Positions 23,620-30,441 of a stretch of 43,444 bases of DNA are shown in pieces. Below the pieces are notes generated by a model. It saw only the letters and a list, made by a program, of their open reading frames with translations. It did not search any database and was not told the DNA's origin. The first letter of the stretch is position 1; the number at the start of each line of letters is the position of its first letter. Origin of the DNA: a virus. Both the position numbers and the translations under genes were made by a program. The stretch is taken from IMG/VR virus record IMGVR_UViG_3300030061_000230, positions 1-43,444 of that record; one strand, written 5' to 3'.

Positions 23620-24186
23620 AACTCACATGTTCTAATATACAAGCATCTAATCGTACAGTCTGATAGGAAGTATTCTACTTACCGCTTCCACGGTCACATA
23701 ATCAGGTGCAAACAATTGGCCCTATTGGCTCGTAACCTCGTGTATGATTGACTACGCAAGTTATCCCTCAATTAGAAGCGTTGTTCTTTATCACTGTTAT
23801 GTCAGGTCTGATACTTAGTTGCATTAGCTTATTACTAATTTTAAATCGCTACCAGTACAAACGATTCCTCGGTATCAGACTGTAGTTATAGATTTTTAAT
23901 TAATATTACATATTATCCTTTCGATTATTCTTCCTTGGCAGCTCCACGCAAGCCGTTCCTCGTAGCGTCCAACCTGTGGTAGGTTGTTCCTCACTTCGTC
24001 ACTATTGCGTTAACGCTTGCCAAGTCATCATGGTATGTGTAGCAGTGTTCACTATAGGTTGATTGTTGACATTAATGAGGTTTACCTGTTCGTAGTTCTC
24101 CTACGACTCTATTCTGCTACTAAACACAGCTTTGATTAGTGGAAAGGAACACCAACACTTTTGCAAGTTTACTGTATTCCATACCA
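23620..24186 (-). ncRNA. Candidate large structured RNA or structured leader, about 570 bases
   Basis: No credible gene occurs here on either strand. On the minus strand at least three closed domains can be traced. In the first, 24114-24120 pairs with 24039-24045 (7 bp), enclosing hairpin TCGTAG/CTACGA. In the second, 24018-24024 pairs with 23934-23940 (7 bp), enclosing AACCT/AGGTT. In the third, 23872-23880 pairs with 23806-23814 (9 bp), enclosing two hairpins, a three-way junction. Further short hairpins lie nearer 23660. The second domain holds two GAGGAAC copies in similar settings (CGAAGTGAGGAAC and CGCTACGAGGAAC). It may be a noncoding RNA or a leader. An origin is another possibility. 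I recognise no tRNA, tmRNA or RNase P. Confidence 0.6.
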
Positions 24187-25677
24187 CTATAGCACTTGAT
24201 TTAATTTAAGTGCATATTCCTTTACTTCCTCAATATCTTTGAGGTTAATAATTTTGTGTTTAGTACATAAGTCGTAGCATTCTTTAAGCAAGTTAAATCC
24301 ATTTGAATTTGGACCTGCACCGAATACATACATGTCACTAACCCATATCCTTCTAGCAGGCATAGTTGATAACCATTCTAATGCAGGGCCATCAACAACA
24401 TTACCACCACCAGACCATGAACTAAGTTGTTCTTGTGTTACACGCATACCATTCCTAGCTATAACATGTAAATCACCTGTAGTTGAACGACCATTGTACA
24501 TGGCAATGTTTACTGCAGGTAACATTTGCATTATTTCTAGTATGTCTTGTCCACTAAATGACATAGAACCTGATGCGTCAATAAGTATTGTGCCACCTTT
24601 GACATTTAGTTTTTGTTTAAATATCTTTTTATCTACACAATATCTATTTATATATTTAGGATTGTAACCAAAATCAGCAGGTCTATAATCACGTTGGTTT
24701 TTAAGTCTACCTTTGAGATTAACAGTCAATGCTGGTGTATGTACAGTCATTTCGCCCCAACGACCTACACCAAGTCCTGATGTATAGTTCATTTTCTCTA
24801 TAAGTTCTTTACGCATACGTTTTTCTAAGTCACCTACAGTATCAGGACCAATACTTGCACCACTTTCTTGTTCAGCTTTATCAACACATTCTTGACATAG
24901 TTCATCTTCTGAACATGGTTCACCTGATGCTGTATTGTTACTGCATTCACCTTCACCTTGTCCTTGACTAGGTTGGTTACGAACTTCATCTGGATTTGGT
25001 TTATCAATAAATTCGTTAACAATAGCTGATAATTTTTCTGCATGTTTTTGTACTTTACGATAACTAGGTATTTGATTCCATTTATGTTTAACTAAATTAG
25101 CTATAAAACTACGTGCAGTATCAATAGCAAATGATATTTCTGCTTTACGTAAATCAGATAATTCGTTACCTTCTTTAGCCATACGAAATAAATTTATGAC
25201 TAAATCAAATTGTTTTGAATTTGTCAAACCATTATATTTATCTCTATCAATAGCATTAGAATAACTTGCTAATGTATACAATATCATTTCAGCAACTGAA
25301 CCTGTATATATAAGTTTGAATACTTTTGCTTTAAGTTCTTCTTCACACATAACAAATTCATCTATAGGAAGTTCTGCTTTCTTACCTAATAAGTAATTAA
25401 TACGAACTTCTTCTAGTGCTTCTACACAATCTCTACGTGTACCACGCATAAGTTTGCCCATAGTTTTAGGTGACCATTTAGCATGACCTAACTCGTGCCT
25501 ACGAATCATACGACCATGATTGACACCACACATTTCACATTCTCTGTCCATAGGAACAGTCATGTGTTTGTTTAGATTATCTGTTGATGGTAGCTTGTCA
25601 TTCGTAGTTTCCATAACATGCCATTGTTCACCTGTAACAATTTCTGGATATGGATAGGCTTTCTTATTACTATACAT
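24187..25677 (-). CDS. Metallopeptidase-like/VWA-domain protein (CobT-like partner of the AAA+ ATPase), 496 aa
   Basis: Near the N-terminus CEMCGVNHGR is followed by HELGH (His61, Glu62, His65) and then ALEEVRINYL, an HExxH...E arrangement like a zinc peptidase. A disordered, Cys-containing middle (about 225-275) joins a C-terminal VWA domain with the MIDAS motif DASGS (Asp367). The gene is 3 bases after an AAA+ ATPase of the MoxR/CobS type, a pairing in which the ATPase and the VWA protein form a remodelling machine. CobS/CobT-like pairs occur in several marine phages. The target is unknown. The HExxH could be active or structural. Confidence 0.75.
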   Translation of the reverse strand: MYSNKKAYPYPEIVTGEQWHVMETTNDKLPSTDNLNKHMTVPMDRECEMCGVNHGRMIRRHELGHAKWSPKTMGKLMRGTRRDCVEALEEVRINYLLGKKAELPIDEFVMCEEELKAKVFKLIYTGSVAEMILYTLASYSNAIDRDKYNGLTNSKQFDLVINLFRMAKEGNELSDLRKAEISFAIDTARSFIANLVKHKWNQIPSYRKVQKHAEKLSAIVNEFIDKPNPDEVRNQPSQGQGEGECSNNTASGEPCSEDELCQECVDKAEQESGASIGPDTVGDLEKRMRKELIEKMNYTSGLGVGRWGEMTVHTPALTVNLKGRLKNQRDYRPADFGYNPKYINRYCVDKKIFKQKLNVKGGTILIDASGSMSFSGQDILEIMQMLPAVNIAMYNGRSTTGDLHVIARNGMRVTQEQLSSWSGGGNVVDGPALEWLSTMPARRIWVSDMYVFGAGPNSNGFNLLKECYDLCTKHKIINLKDIEEVKEYALKLNQVL

Positions 25678-25680
25678 TTA

Positions 25681-26397
25681 TTACACCTGACTTAGTTGTA
25701 TAGCATCTACTAATTCTGCAGACTTTTCACCAAATACTAACCTACCGGCAGTTTCTACTGTAAAGCCTTTGTCTTGTAAGTCAAAGAATTCTTTCCATGC
25801 ACGTACTGATATACGTTCTTCAGGGTCTTCAACTAATGTTGTATCGTTAATAACGTTATGCCATTCATCTGGAAATTGTTCCATTGCTTTTGGATGTATA
25901 CTATCGACATAGATTTTTACAGGAAATCTATCCTTCAACGCAAGTGGCAATGATTCAGGTGGACTGTTAGTAGTAGCAACTACTTGAAAACCTTCTGCAG
26001 GTCTTACAGTTTCCTTACTATCATTGTTTAATGTCAACATTGCTATGTCTTGGTCATCCAATATAGCATGTAAAAATGTCATAGCATCTGGTGATGCATG
26101 GTCAATTTCGTTAATAACTAACCTACCACCTTTACGCCATGCTTGTATAGCTATACCGTCATGCCATTCGAAACCACCATCTGCACTTGGTTTATAGAAA
26201 CCTTCTAAGTTTGCAGATGCAGTATCTTCTGTCATTGTTATTTGATATACGTTTGCTTTACCATCCATATCCAATGGTGTGCCTTGTTTAACAGCACTAT
26301 ATGTTTTACCTGTACCTGGGGGACCAAAGAGTAGTACTCTTCGTGACCTTCCTAGTACTTGGGAAATTAAATCCCAACAATCATTTTTAGTTGTCAT
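25681..26397 (-). CDS. AAA+ ATPase, MoxR/CobS (AAA_5) type, 238 aa
   Basis: Walker A is GPPGTGKT (residues 25-32). Walker B is RLVINEID, followed by HASPDAMTFLHAILDD, which is typical of dynein-related AAA_5 ATPases. Sensor 1 is VVATTNSP. The protein is short and lacks extra domains, so it probably acts as a hexameric motor for the VWA protein encoded immediately after it. GAAAGGATAGTT just before the ATG is the ribosome site. The pair may insert metal into, or remodel, a host or phage complex. Replication-helicase loading is less likely. Confidence 0.85.
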   Translation of the reverse strand: MTTKNDCWDLISQVLGRSRRVLLFGPPGTGKTYSAVKQGTPLDMDGKANVYQITMTEDTASANLEGFYKPSADGGFEWHDGIAIQAWRKGGRLVINEIDHASPDAMTFLHAILDDQDIAMLTLNNDSKETVRPAEGFQVVATTNSPPESLPLALKDRFPVKIYVDSIHPKAMEQFPDEWHNVINDTTLVEDPEERISVRAWKEFFDLQDKGFTVETAGRLVFGEKSAELVDAIQLSQV

Positions 26398-26408
26398 AAC
26401 TATCCTTT

Positions 26409-26714
26409 CTATTCTTCCTCATTATTAGTTACAAATTGACAATAAATGTCAATCATATCTGTTTCTTTATTCTTTCTTTGTAAAACATCAAATCTACCTA
26501 CATCAGATAAATGTTGTATATTTCTCTGTTGCATACTTTCGATATTATGTTTTACACCGCTAATCCATTTAGGTCTTGAACCTATTACATACCATGTATT
26601 AGGATTAGCTAACAGTACTTTCACTACTTCATCAGTAAGTAATGTCGGTCTTTTACCTCTATCACCTGTACTAATTGGTGGTGGTACCTTTGGATACATA
26701 CTGCTAGGTATCAT
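26409..26714 (-). CDS. Unknown small protein, 101 aa
   Basis: The fold looks alpha/beta: helix (LLTDEVVKVLLANPNTWYVI), a basic turn (GSRPKWISGVKHN) and strand-like RFDVLQRKN, DMIDIYCQFV, with an acidic end. The pattern of a small DNA-mimic or DNA-interacting accessory cannot be told from sequence. The ATG lies inside the end of the preceding gene (11-base overlap). Confidence 0.6.
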   Translation of the reverse strand: MIPSSMYPKVPPPISTGDRGKRPTLLTDEVVKVLLANPNTWYVIGSRPKWISGVKHNIESMQQRNIQHLSDVGRFDVLQRKNKETDMIDIYCQFVTNNEEE

Positions 26715-27174
26715 TTTTATCTACCTCCTTAAGGTATTCTTCTGCTTCGTTACCTACATTTTCAACTGCACCTTGTAGATTTACAATTGTCATGTCTTTA
26801 AGTTTGTCAATGTCATCCATTAATGCACATTGTATAGATGTAGGTTCCATATCAAGCCACGCTTTGAATATACCGTTATCTTCTGCAGCCTGTCTAATAG
26901 CTTCTATCTCATCAATAGTAAACGTGACATTATCTGCATCTTCTAGTATTTCTTTAGGTGGCATGAAACTTGTCATTGTTTCTGCTTTGGTTATTTGTAC
27001 TACATGCATTGCTGTTTGAATAGCAGTTAGTGAACTTGTAGCAGGCACATGAATAATCCATACATCTGGTTCTACAAACGTAGGCTTATCATCATGGCTA
27101 TCTTGATTCCAATAACCTAATTGTACTTCGTATATTTTATTATCTCTTTCTAGTATTTCTATATGATTTGGCAC
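26704..27174 (-). CDS. Unknown protein, 156 aa, first gene after a structured leader
   Basis: The chosen start is GTG at 27174, with AAAGGATATATT just before it. The longer frame to 27246 runs through the hairpin at 27187-27225 and is unlikely to be translated. The first half is beta-rich (IEILERDNKIYEVQLGYW, VWIIHVPATSSL), and the second half is helical (FTIDEIEAIRQAAEDNGIF, LMDDIDKLKDMTIVNL). No family is recognised. It begins the block that includes the ATPase/VWA pair. Confidence 0.6.
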   Translation of the reverse strand: MPNHIEILERDNKIYEVQLGYWNQDSHDDKPTFVEPDVWIIHVPATSSLTAIQTAMHVVQITKAETMTSFMPPKEILEDADNVTFTIDEIEAIRQAAEDNGIFKAWLDMEPTSIQCALMDDIDKLKDMTIVNLQGAVENVGNEAEEYLKEVDKNDT

Positions 27175-27186
27175 AATATATCCTTT

Positions 27187-27466
27187 CTTCTGTCGGTTGT
27201 GTGCATGTTCGGCAACCGACAGAAGGAAGTAAGGGCATGAATACACGTACGTATATGAATACTTCCTCTGTCAATTGCACGCTATTTATACGTTCAATTA
27301 CAACAGGGACTTGTTTTACTAATATAAATAGCTTGATAGATACTTCCACCTATTTACAGCACGCTGTAACGTACAGTTCATAATACCTATCAAGCTATCT
27401 ACATTATGGTTATCCTTCGCAGGATAGCTAGCAATTATTGGGACTAGCAATGTAAATAGCTTTGCG
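27187..27466 (-). promoter_or_regulatory. Structured leader with competing helices
   Basis: This 280-base gap contains a 13-bp hairpin (27187-27199 with 27213-27225), GGAAGTA/TACTTCC (27225-27231 with 27260-27266), and two helices that share bases. GCTATTTATA (27281-27290) pairs with 27323-27332. ATAGCTTGATAG (27328-27339) pairs with 27387-27398 over 12 bp. A hairpin TATCCT/AGGATA (27411-27426) has a GCGA (GNRA-type) loop on the minus strand. The first hairpin ends just upstream of the ribosome site of the next gene. Helices that exclude each other suggest a switch or attenuator. Confidence 0.6.
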
Positions 27467-27472
27467 TTTCAG

Positions 27473-27682
27473 TTACACATCTTCTGATACAAATGGTGAC
27501 TTAGTAAAAATAGCTGGTCTATGGCTTAATAATTCTGGATAATCTTTTACATTACTCATTATATTATCTACCAACGCTACCGCTTCTTCTTTATTGACAT
27601 CACTTGTAAAATAAAAATCAACTGTTAAACAATTTTCATCAACTTTTAAATTATCATCAACATATTCATATACTTCACTCAC
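27473..27682 (-). CDS. Unknown acidic protein, 69 aa
   Basis: Acidic, with a strand-helix pattern (CLTVDFYFTSDVNKEEAVAL, then LVDNIMSNVKDYPELLSH). This resembles half of a small ferredoxin-like fold, and the neighbouring gene at 27675 also has a ferredoxin-like pattern. It overlaps that gene by 8 bases. The function is unknown. Confidence 0.6.
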   Translation of the reverse strand: MSEVYEYVDDNLKVDENCLTVDFYFTSDVNKEEAVALVDNIMSNVKDYPELLSHRPAIFTKSPFVSEDV

Positions 27683-28271
27683 GATTAAACCTTACTGATT
27701 CTCGCATTGCTTCTAATGCAGTTTCATGTTCATTGTATATACGTTCAGTATCTTCTGGTGTCCATGGATATTCTGATACACCATCACCATTACCTAATTC
27801 TATATCCCATGTATTTTTAATAGTTAAATTAAATTTAATAGCTATATCATTAAGTAATCTAAATGGTTCTCCCCATGCTGATTCAAATCTAAAATGTAGT
27901 TCTCTACCAGATTCATCTATAGTATCACTAACTAATTCAGTTTGGCAGTCGCCCCATTTAGTTCCCCAATTATTATATTGCCAATCAATTGGTTGATATG
28001 TTCCATATTCTTTCATAAGTTTATCTTTAACCATATCCATCATTGGTCTAACACCATCTGCATCTTCATACCATGCATCATATCTAACGTCATCAATAGT
28101 TCTTGAACCTTGATGCAAGTTATTAAATTCTGTAGGCATTGGATTACATTTAGTAAAATCATACCAATCTTCTTCTTGTTCTTTATCATATTGTTTTATA
28201 GTTGCTAGAAATTCTGCAATATTATCATCACTACCGCTAATTTCACAACTGTTATATGTCCAATTAGGCAT
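27675..28271 (-). CDS. Api92/YubB-like ferredoxin-fold protein, 198 aa
   Basis: MPNWTYNSCEISGSDDNIAE at the start, CNPMPTEF near residue 43, WQYNNWGTKWGDCQ, and FRFESAWGEPFRLLND match the pattern of the YubB/Api92 family (DUF1281-like; MPNWCxN, PMP, NWGTKW, TAWSPP). The family is found on plasmids and phages, and its molecular role is not established. GAGGAGGAATAAT before the ATG is a strong ribosome site, embedded in the end of a 19-residue gene. Confidence 0.75.
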   Translation of the reverse strand: MPNWTYNSCEISGSDDNIAEFLATIKQYDKEQEEDWYDFTKCNPMPTEFNNLHQGSRTIDDVRYDAWYEDADGVRPMMDMVKDKLMKEYGTYQPIDWQYNNWGTKWGDCQTELVSDTIDESGRELHFRFESAWGEPFRLLNDIAIKFNLTIKNTWDIELGNGDGVSEYPWTPEDTERIYNEHETALEAMRESVRFNRE

Positions 28272-28272
28272 A

Positions 28273-28332
28273 TTATTCCTCCTCTAGTATTTCTAGTTCG
28301 CCATCAATAATAGATACTTGTTTACGAGTCAT
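28273..28332 (-). CDS. Possible micropeptide, 19 aa
   Basis: The frame MTRKQVSIIDGELEILEEE lies between two genes, with GGAGG six bases upstream of its ATG and an overlap with the end of the preceding gene. Its last codons form the ribosome site of the next gene. It may be a coupling peptide rather than a functional protein. Confidence 0.35.
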   Translation of the reverse strand: MTRKQVSIIDGELEILEEE

Positions 28333-28600
28333 CATCATCCTCCAATTTCTTTTTAAATGCTTCAATGTTTTCGTTAATGTCCATCATAAATGTTTTAACT
28401 CTGTCATTACCTTCTTCATTGATAAAATCAGTAAAATCATTTCTAAAATCATCAACTGAAAACACACTTGCCATAATTTTACGCATTAAATCTTTATCTT
28501 TATCCGTTAAATGAGTAACTATTGTCATTTGTATTGTGGATAACATAAACATTCTTTGTTCTATATTATCTAATATATCTTTAAGATTATTATCTGTCAT
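28322..28600 (-). CDS. Unknown helical protein, 92 aa
   Basis: Almost wholly helical and acidic (NLKDILDNIEQRMFMLSTIQ, then MDINENIEAFKKKLEDDDDS). No cysteines, no signal peptide and no recognised family. It overlaps the upstream gene by 4 bases (ATGA), so it is translated together with it. Confidence 0.6.
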   Translation of the reverse strand: MTDNNLKDILDNIEQRMFMLSTIQMTIVTHLTDKDKDLMRKIMASVFSVDDFRNDFTDFINEEGNDRVKTFMMDINENIEAFKKKLEDDDDS

Positions 28601-28797
28601 TCTTCCTCCTTTACTAAAGTTCTATACGCTTTTATTACTTGATACTCAACAGCTTCATGTAGCATACGACACCAACCACGAACAAAACTGTTAAGATTTC
28701 TATTTTGTCCTGCATTACGCAAGTCATTTCTTGTCCAATTTATTACTTGAATTAACTGTTGTTTAGATAACTCTTGTAATTTTTCATCTATATCCAT
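28597..28797 (-). CDS. Unknown small helical protein, 66 aa
   Basis: The start (MDIDEKLQELSKQQLIQVIN) looks like an amphipathic helix, followed by a basic segment (WTRNDLRNAGQNRN) and ending KEEE, which supplies the ribosome site of the next gene. GAAAGGAATAT precedes the ATG. A small DNA-binding or adaptor role is conceivable, but no motif proves it. Confidence 0.6.
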   Translation of the reverse strand: MDIDEKLQELSKQQLIQVINWTRNDLRNAGQNRNLNSFVRGWCRMLHEAVEYQVIKAYRTLVKEEE

Positions 28798-28858
28798 ATA
28801 TTCCTTTCGCTACCTATTCATTAGGATTAGCTTTATTTTTAAAAAAACACAAGTGCAA

Positions 28859-28889
28859 CGCACTCTGTGTGCATATTGGACAGAGTGCG
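28859..28889 (-). promoter_or_regulatory. Intercistronic hairpin with shared loop sequence
   Basis: CGCACTCTGT (28859-28868) pairs with ACAGAGTGCG (28880-28889). On the minus strand the loop region reads CCAATATGCAC, close to CCGAACATGCACA in the hairpin at 27187-27225, while the stems differ. The two may be one family of processing or stability elements. Confidence 0.6.
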
Positions 28890-28902
28890 ATGCGCGATTA
28901 TA

Positions 28903-28992
28903 TTATTTGTGGTATTGCAAATATATATAATCAGCATTGTGTTCTACTCCACATTGGTGGCAGTAGTTATTGTTTATAGTTGTATTTTGCAC
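28903..28992 (-). CDS. Possible zinc-binding micropeptide, 29 aa
   Basis: A GTG start after GGAAAGG encodes MQNTTINNNYCHQCGVEHNA and ends YLQYHK. C-x2-C and two later histidines suggest a minimal zinc site. The stretch 28797-29056 is otherwise empty apart from the hairpin at 28859. The small size and GTG start limit confidence. Confidence 0.4.
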   Translation of the reverse strand: MQNTTINNNYCHQCGVEHNADYIYLQYHK

Positions 28993-29055
28993 GATTACCT
29001 TTCCACTCGTTCATATCTAAGATATGCATCTAGGTAATAGGTGCCAACTATAAAA

Positions 29056-29268
29056 TTAAAATGGTGGGTCTGTAAAATCAGCCTCATTTATGTCTAGTTT
29101 CATGTCGATATTAAGCACAAGTAAATCATCACGATATCTTACTTCTGCTTTATCTTCTTGAAACCTAATGACAGCGTTACCAACATTTCTTTTTAATTGT
29201 TCCATGTCATTGTCATTAAGTAATTTTTCTAGCGTATCTAACGCTTCTTTTACTTTAACTATATCCAT
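29056..29268 (-). CDS. Unknown small protein, 70 aa
   Basis: The ATG at 29268 is chosen because AAAGGATATAGC lies directly upstream. A longer frame to 29316 would run into the structured RNA at 29288. A helical start (MDIVKVKEALDTLEKLLNDN) is followed by beta strands (AVIRFQEDKAEVRYRDDLLV). No family is recognised. Confidence 0.6.
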   Translation of the reverse strand: MDIVKVKEALDTLEKLLNDNDMEQLKRNVGNAVIRFQEDKAEVRYRDDLLVLNIDMKLDINEADFTDPPF

Positions 29269-29287
29269 TGCTATATCCTTTCTATAG

Positions 29288-29408
29288 ATAGCTAGTAACC
29301 TACCATATACGAACACTGTTTGTGCTACCGCTAACTATTGCTAGTTAATTTCAACCGCACTCATATTTCTCAGTGCTACTTTACCAAGTATGATAGGTTA
29401 CAAGCTAT
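29288..29408 (-). promoter_or_regulatory. Branched structured leader, about 120 bases
   Basis: ATAGCT (29288-29293) plus TAACCTA (29296-29302) pair with TAGGTTA (29394-29400) plus AGCTAT (29403-29408), a 13-bp closing helix with one 2x2 internal loop. Inside are hairpins AACTA/TAGTT (29333-29346) and GCACT/AGTGC (29357-29376), so the element is a multibranch junction. It ends just upstream of the ribosome site of the 70-residue gene. Confidence 0.65.
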
Positions 29409-29411
29409 GTA

Positions 29412-29642
29412 TTAAAATAGACTTTGTTGCTTAAGATTTATATTATTTAAAGATTGACGCGATACTTTCCATTCGTTTTCGCCACTAATAATTACTTTAA
29501 CACGACAGTCCATGTCATGTATATTTAGTGGATACCACTTGTCGTTACTATTAGATAGTCGCCACCAAGCGTCATCTTTATATATAATAGGCAACAAACA
29601 TACTCTACATACTTTCTTGCCTTTGAATTTATCTTTATCCAT
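29412..29642 (-). CDS. Zinc-binding-like small protein, 76 aa
   Basis: CRVC (residues 12-15) and a later H-D-M-D-C (NIHDMDCRVKV) form a plausible CCHC zinc site around a Trp-rich strand region (DAWWRLSNSNDKWYPL), a treble-clef-like layout. The basic N-terminus (DKDKFKGKK) suggests nucleic-acid or protein binding. GAAAGGAAATACT precedes the ATG. Confidence 0.6.
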   Translation of the reverse strand: MDKDKFKGKKVCRVCLLPIIYKDDAWWRLSNSNDKWYPLNIHDMDCRVKVIISGENEWKVSRQSLNNINLKQQSLF

Positions 29643-29669
29643 AGTATTTCCTTTCTTTAATAAATTCTA

Positions 29670-29699
29670 TAGTGCCTACCATAGGGATGATAGACACTA
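29670..29699 (-). promoter_or_regulatory. Intercistronic hairpin
   Basis: TAGTG (29670-29674) pairs with CACTA (29695-29699), and CTA (29676-29678) pairs with TAG (29691-29693) after one mismatched position. It lies between the 107-residue gene and the ribosome site at about 29651, as in other gaps of this unit. Confidence 0.5.
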
Positions 29700-29707
29700 A
29701 CAACTTA

Positions 29708-30031
29708 TTAAGAAGGATTAGACATTTCTAACACCTCTTGATTAGCTTTTTCGACTGCATTATCTTCTGAGATATCCTCAGCTATACTTGCACGATAAGC
29801 CTTGACTTGTGGACTTTCTGCATGCATGTCGAATAAAGCACTGATAGCATTACTTATGATATCAGTTTGTGCTTTAACTTCCGGTGCTTGGTTATCCAAG
29901 TTGAGAAACTTAGTAACAACCTTACCTTGTTTCTTGGAATACCAATTAACAGCGGTAAGCTCGCCATAAGTTTTTAATTCCTTACCTGTAGCACCGCAAT
30001 TTACTGCACCATACTTTAGTTCTTTTGACAT
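29708..30031 (-). CDS. Unknown early protein, 107 aa
   Basis: A beta-rich first half (LKYGAVNCGATGKELKTYGE, VNWYSKKQGKVVTKFLN) and helical second half. The ATG at 30031 is preferred since GAGG lies just upstream. The frame extends four codons to a GTG. It is the second gene of the minus-strand unit and so probably strongly expressed. No family is recognised. Confidence 0.6.
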   Translation of the reverse strand: MSKELKYGAVNCGATGKELKTYGELTAVNWYSKKQGKVVTKFLNLDNQAPEVKAQTDIISNAISALFDMHAESPQVKAYRASIAEDISEDNAVEKANQEVLEMSNPS

Positions 30032-30101
30032 AATTAACCTCACTTTCTTTTATTAATTTATAGTTTATATGTCGTGATATATACAGTATATATATATCAA
30101 A

Positions 30102-30136
30102 CAGCACTTCGACTGTCATAGTCGGAAGAAGTGCTG
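30102..30136 (-). promoter_or_regulatory. Core-conserved hairpin, copy 3
   Basis: On the minus strand CAGCACTT pairs with AAGTGCTG (8 bp). A 4-base 5' bulge (CTTC) then leads to CGAC, a 7-base loop TATGACA, and GTCG. The bulge, inner stem and loop match the copies at 30313 and 30442, while the outer stem differs. It lies between the 45- and 107-residue genes. Confidence 0.7.
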
Positions 30137-30157
30137 TATGATACACACAAGGTGGGA

Positions 30158-30295
30158 TTATTCGCCTGCGTAATCTGCGAAATATTCAGAAACAACACAA
30201 AATTCATCATCTGCTATTTCTTGATAGTCTTCGATTAACTTGGCTTTTAATCCAAATAGTCTTAATTTAAGCAATAGTTTAATAGTTTTTAACAT
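30158..30295 (-). CDS. First gene of the minus-strand unit, 45 aa
   Basis: It encodes a basic amphipathic start (MLKTIKLLLKLRLFGLKAKL) and an acidic end (DYQEIADDEFCVVSEYFADY). GAAAGGATACT upstream of the ATG is a strong ribosome site, and a core-conserved hairpin lies directly before that site. The helix could interact with membranes or a host protein. As the first early gene it is a candidate host-takeover peptide. The function is unknown. Confidence 0.55.
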   Translation of the reverse strand: MLKTIKLLLKLRLFGLKAKLIEDYQEIADDEFCVVSEYFADYAGE

Positions 30296-30312
30296 AGTAT
30301 CCTTTCAGAGTT

Positions 30313-30343
30313 GCTTGCCGACTTTCGTTGTCGGAAGGCAAGC
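30313..30343 (-). promoter_or_regulatory. Core-conserved hairpin, copy 2
   Basis: On the minus strand GCTTG pairs with CAAGC. A CCTT bulge then leads to inner stem CCGAC/GTCGG and loop AACGAAA. It ends about 7 bases upstream of the ribosome site of the 45-residue gene. Confidence 0.7.
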
Positions 30344-30382
30344 TACTCAGTTAATTTATTGTTTATATTATATAGATTTCAT

Positions 30383-30423
30383 TAAAGTCATAAGGCATAT
30401 TAAATGTCTAGTATATGACTTTA
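30383..30423 (-). promoter_or_regulatory. Leader hairpin, 10 bp
   Basis: TAAAGTCATA (30383-30392) pairs with TATGACTTTA (30414-30423). The 21-base loop contains a weak CAT/ATG pair. It is one of several structures in the 500-base gene-free leader (30296-30790) of the minus-strand unit. Confidence 0.5.
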
Positions 30424-30441
30424 AATTAATGTATATAGTCT

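Noticed and set aside
23934-24024. Similarity of GAGGAAC segments to the P4 region of RNase P RNA
   Set aside because: The rest of the conserved RNase P core, including the 3' partner sequence, is absent.
23617-24186. tRNA or tmRNA in the large gene-free region
   Set aside because: No T-arm TTCGANTC with a matching acceptor stem and CCA-type end was found.
27174-27246. Longer N-terminus for the 156-residue early protein
   Set aside because: It would be translated through a 13-bp perfect hairpin, and the GTG at 27174 has an ideal ribosome site.
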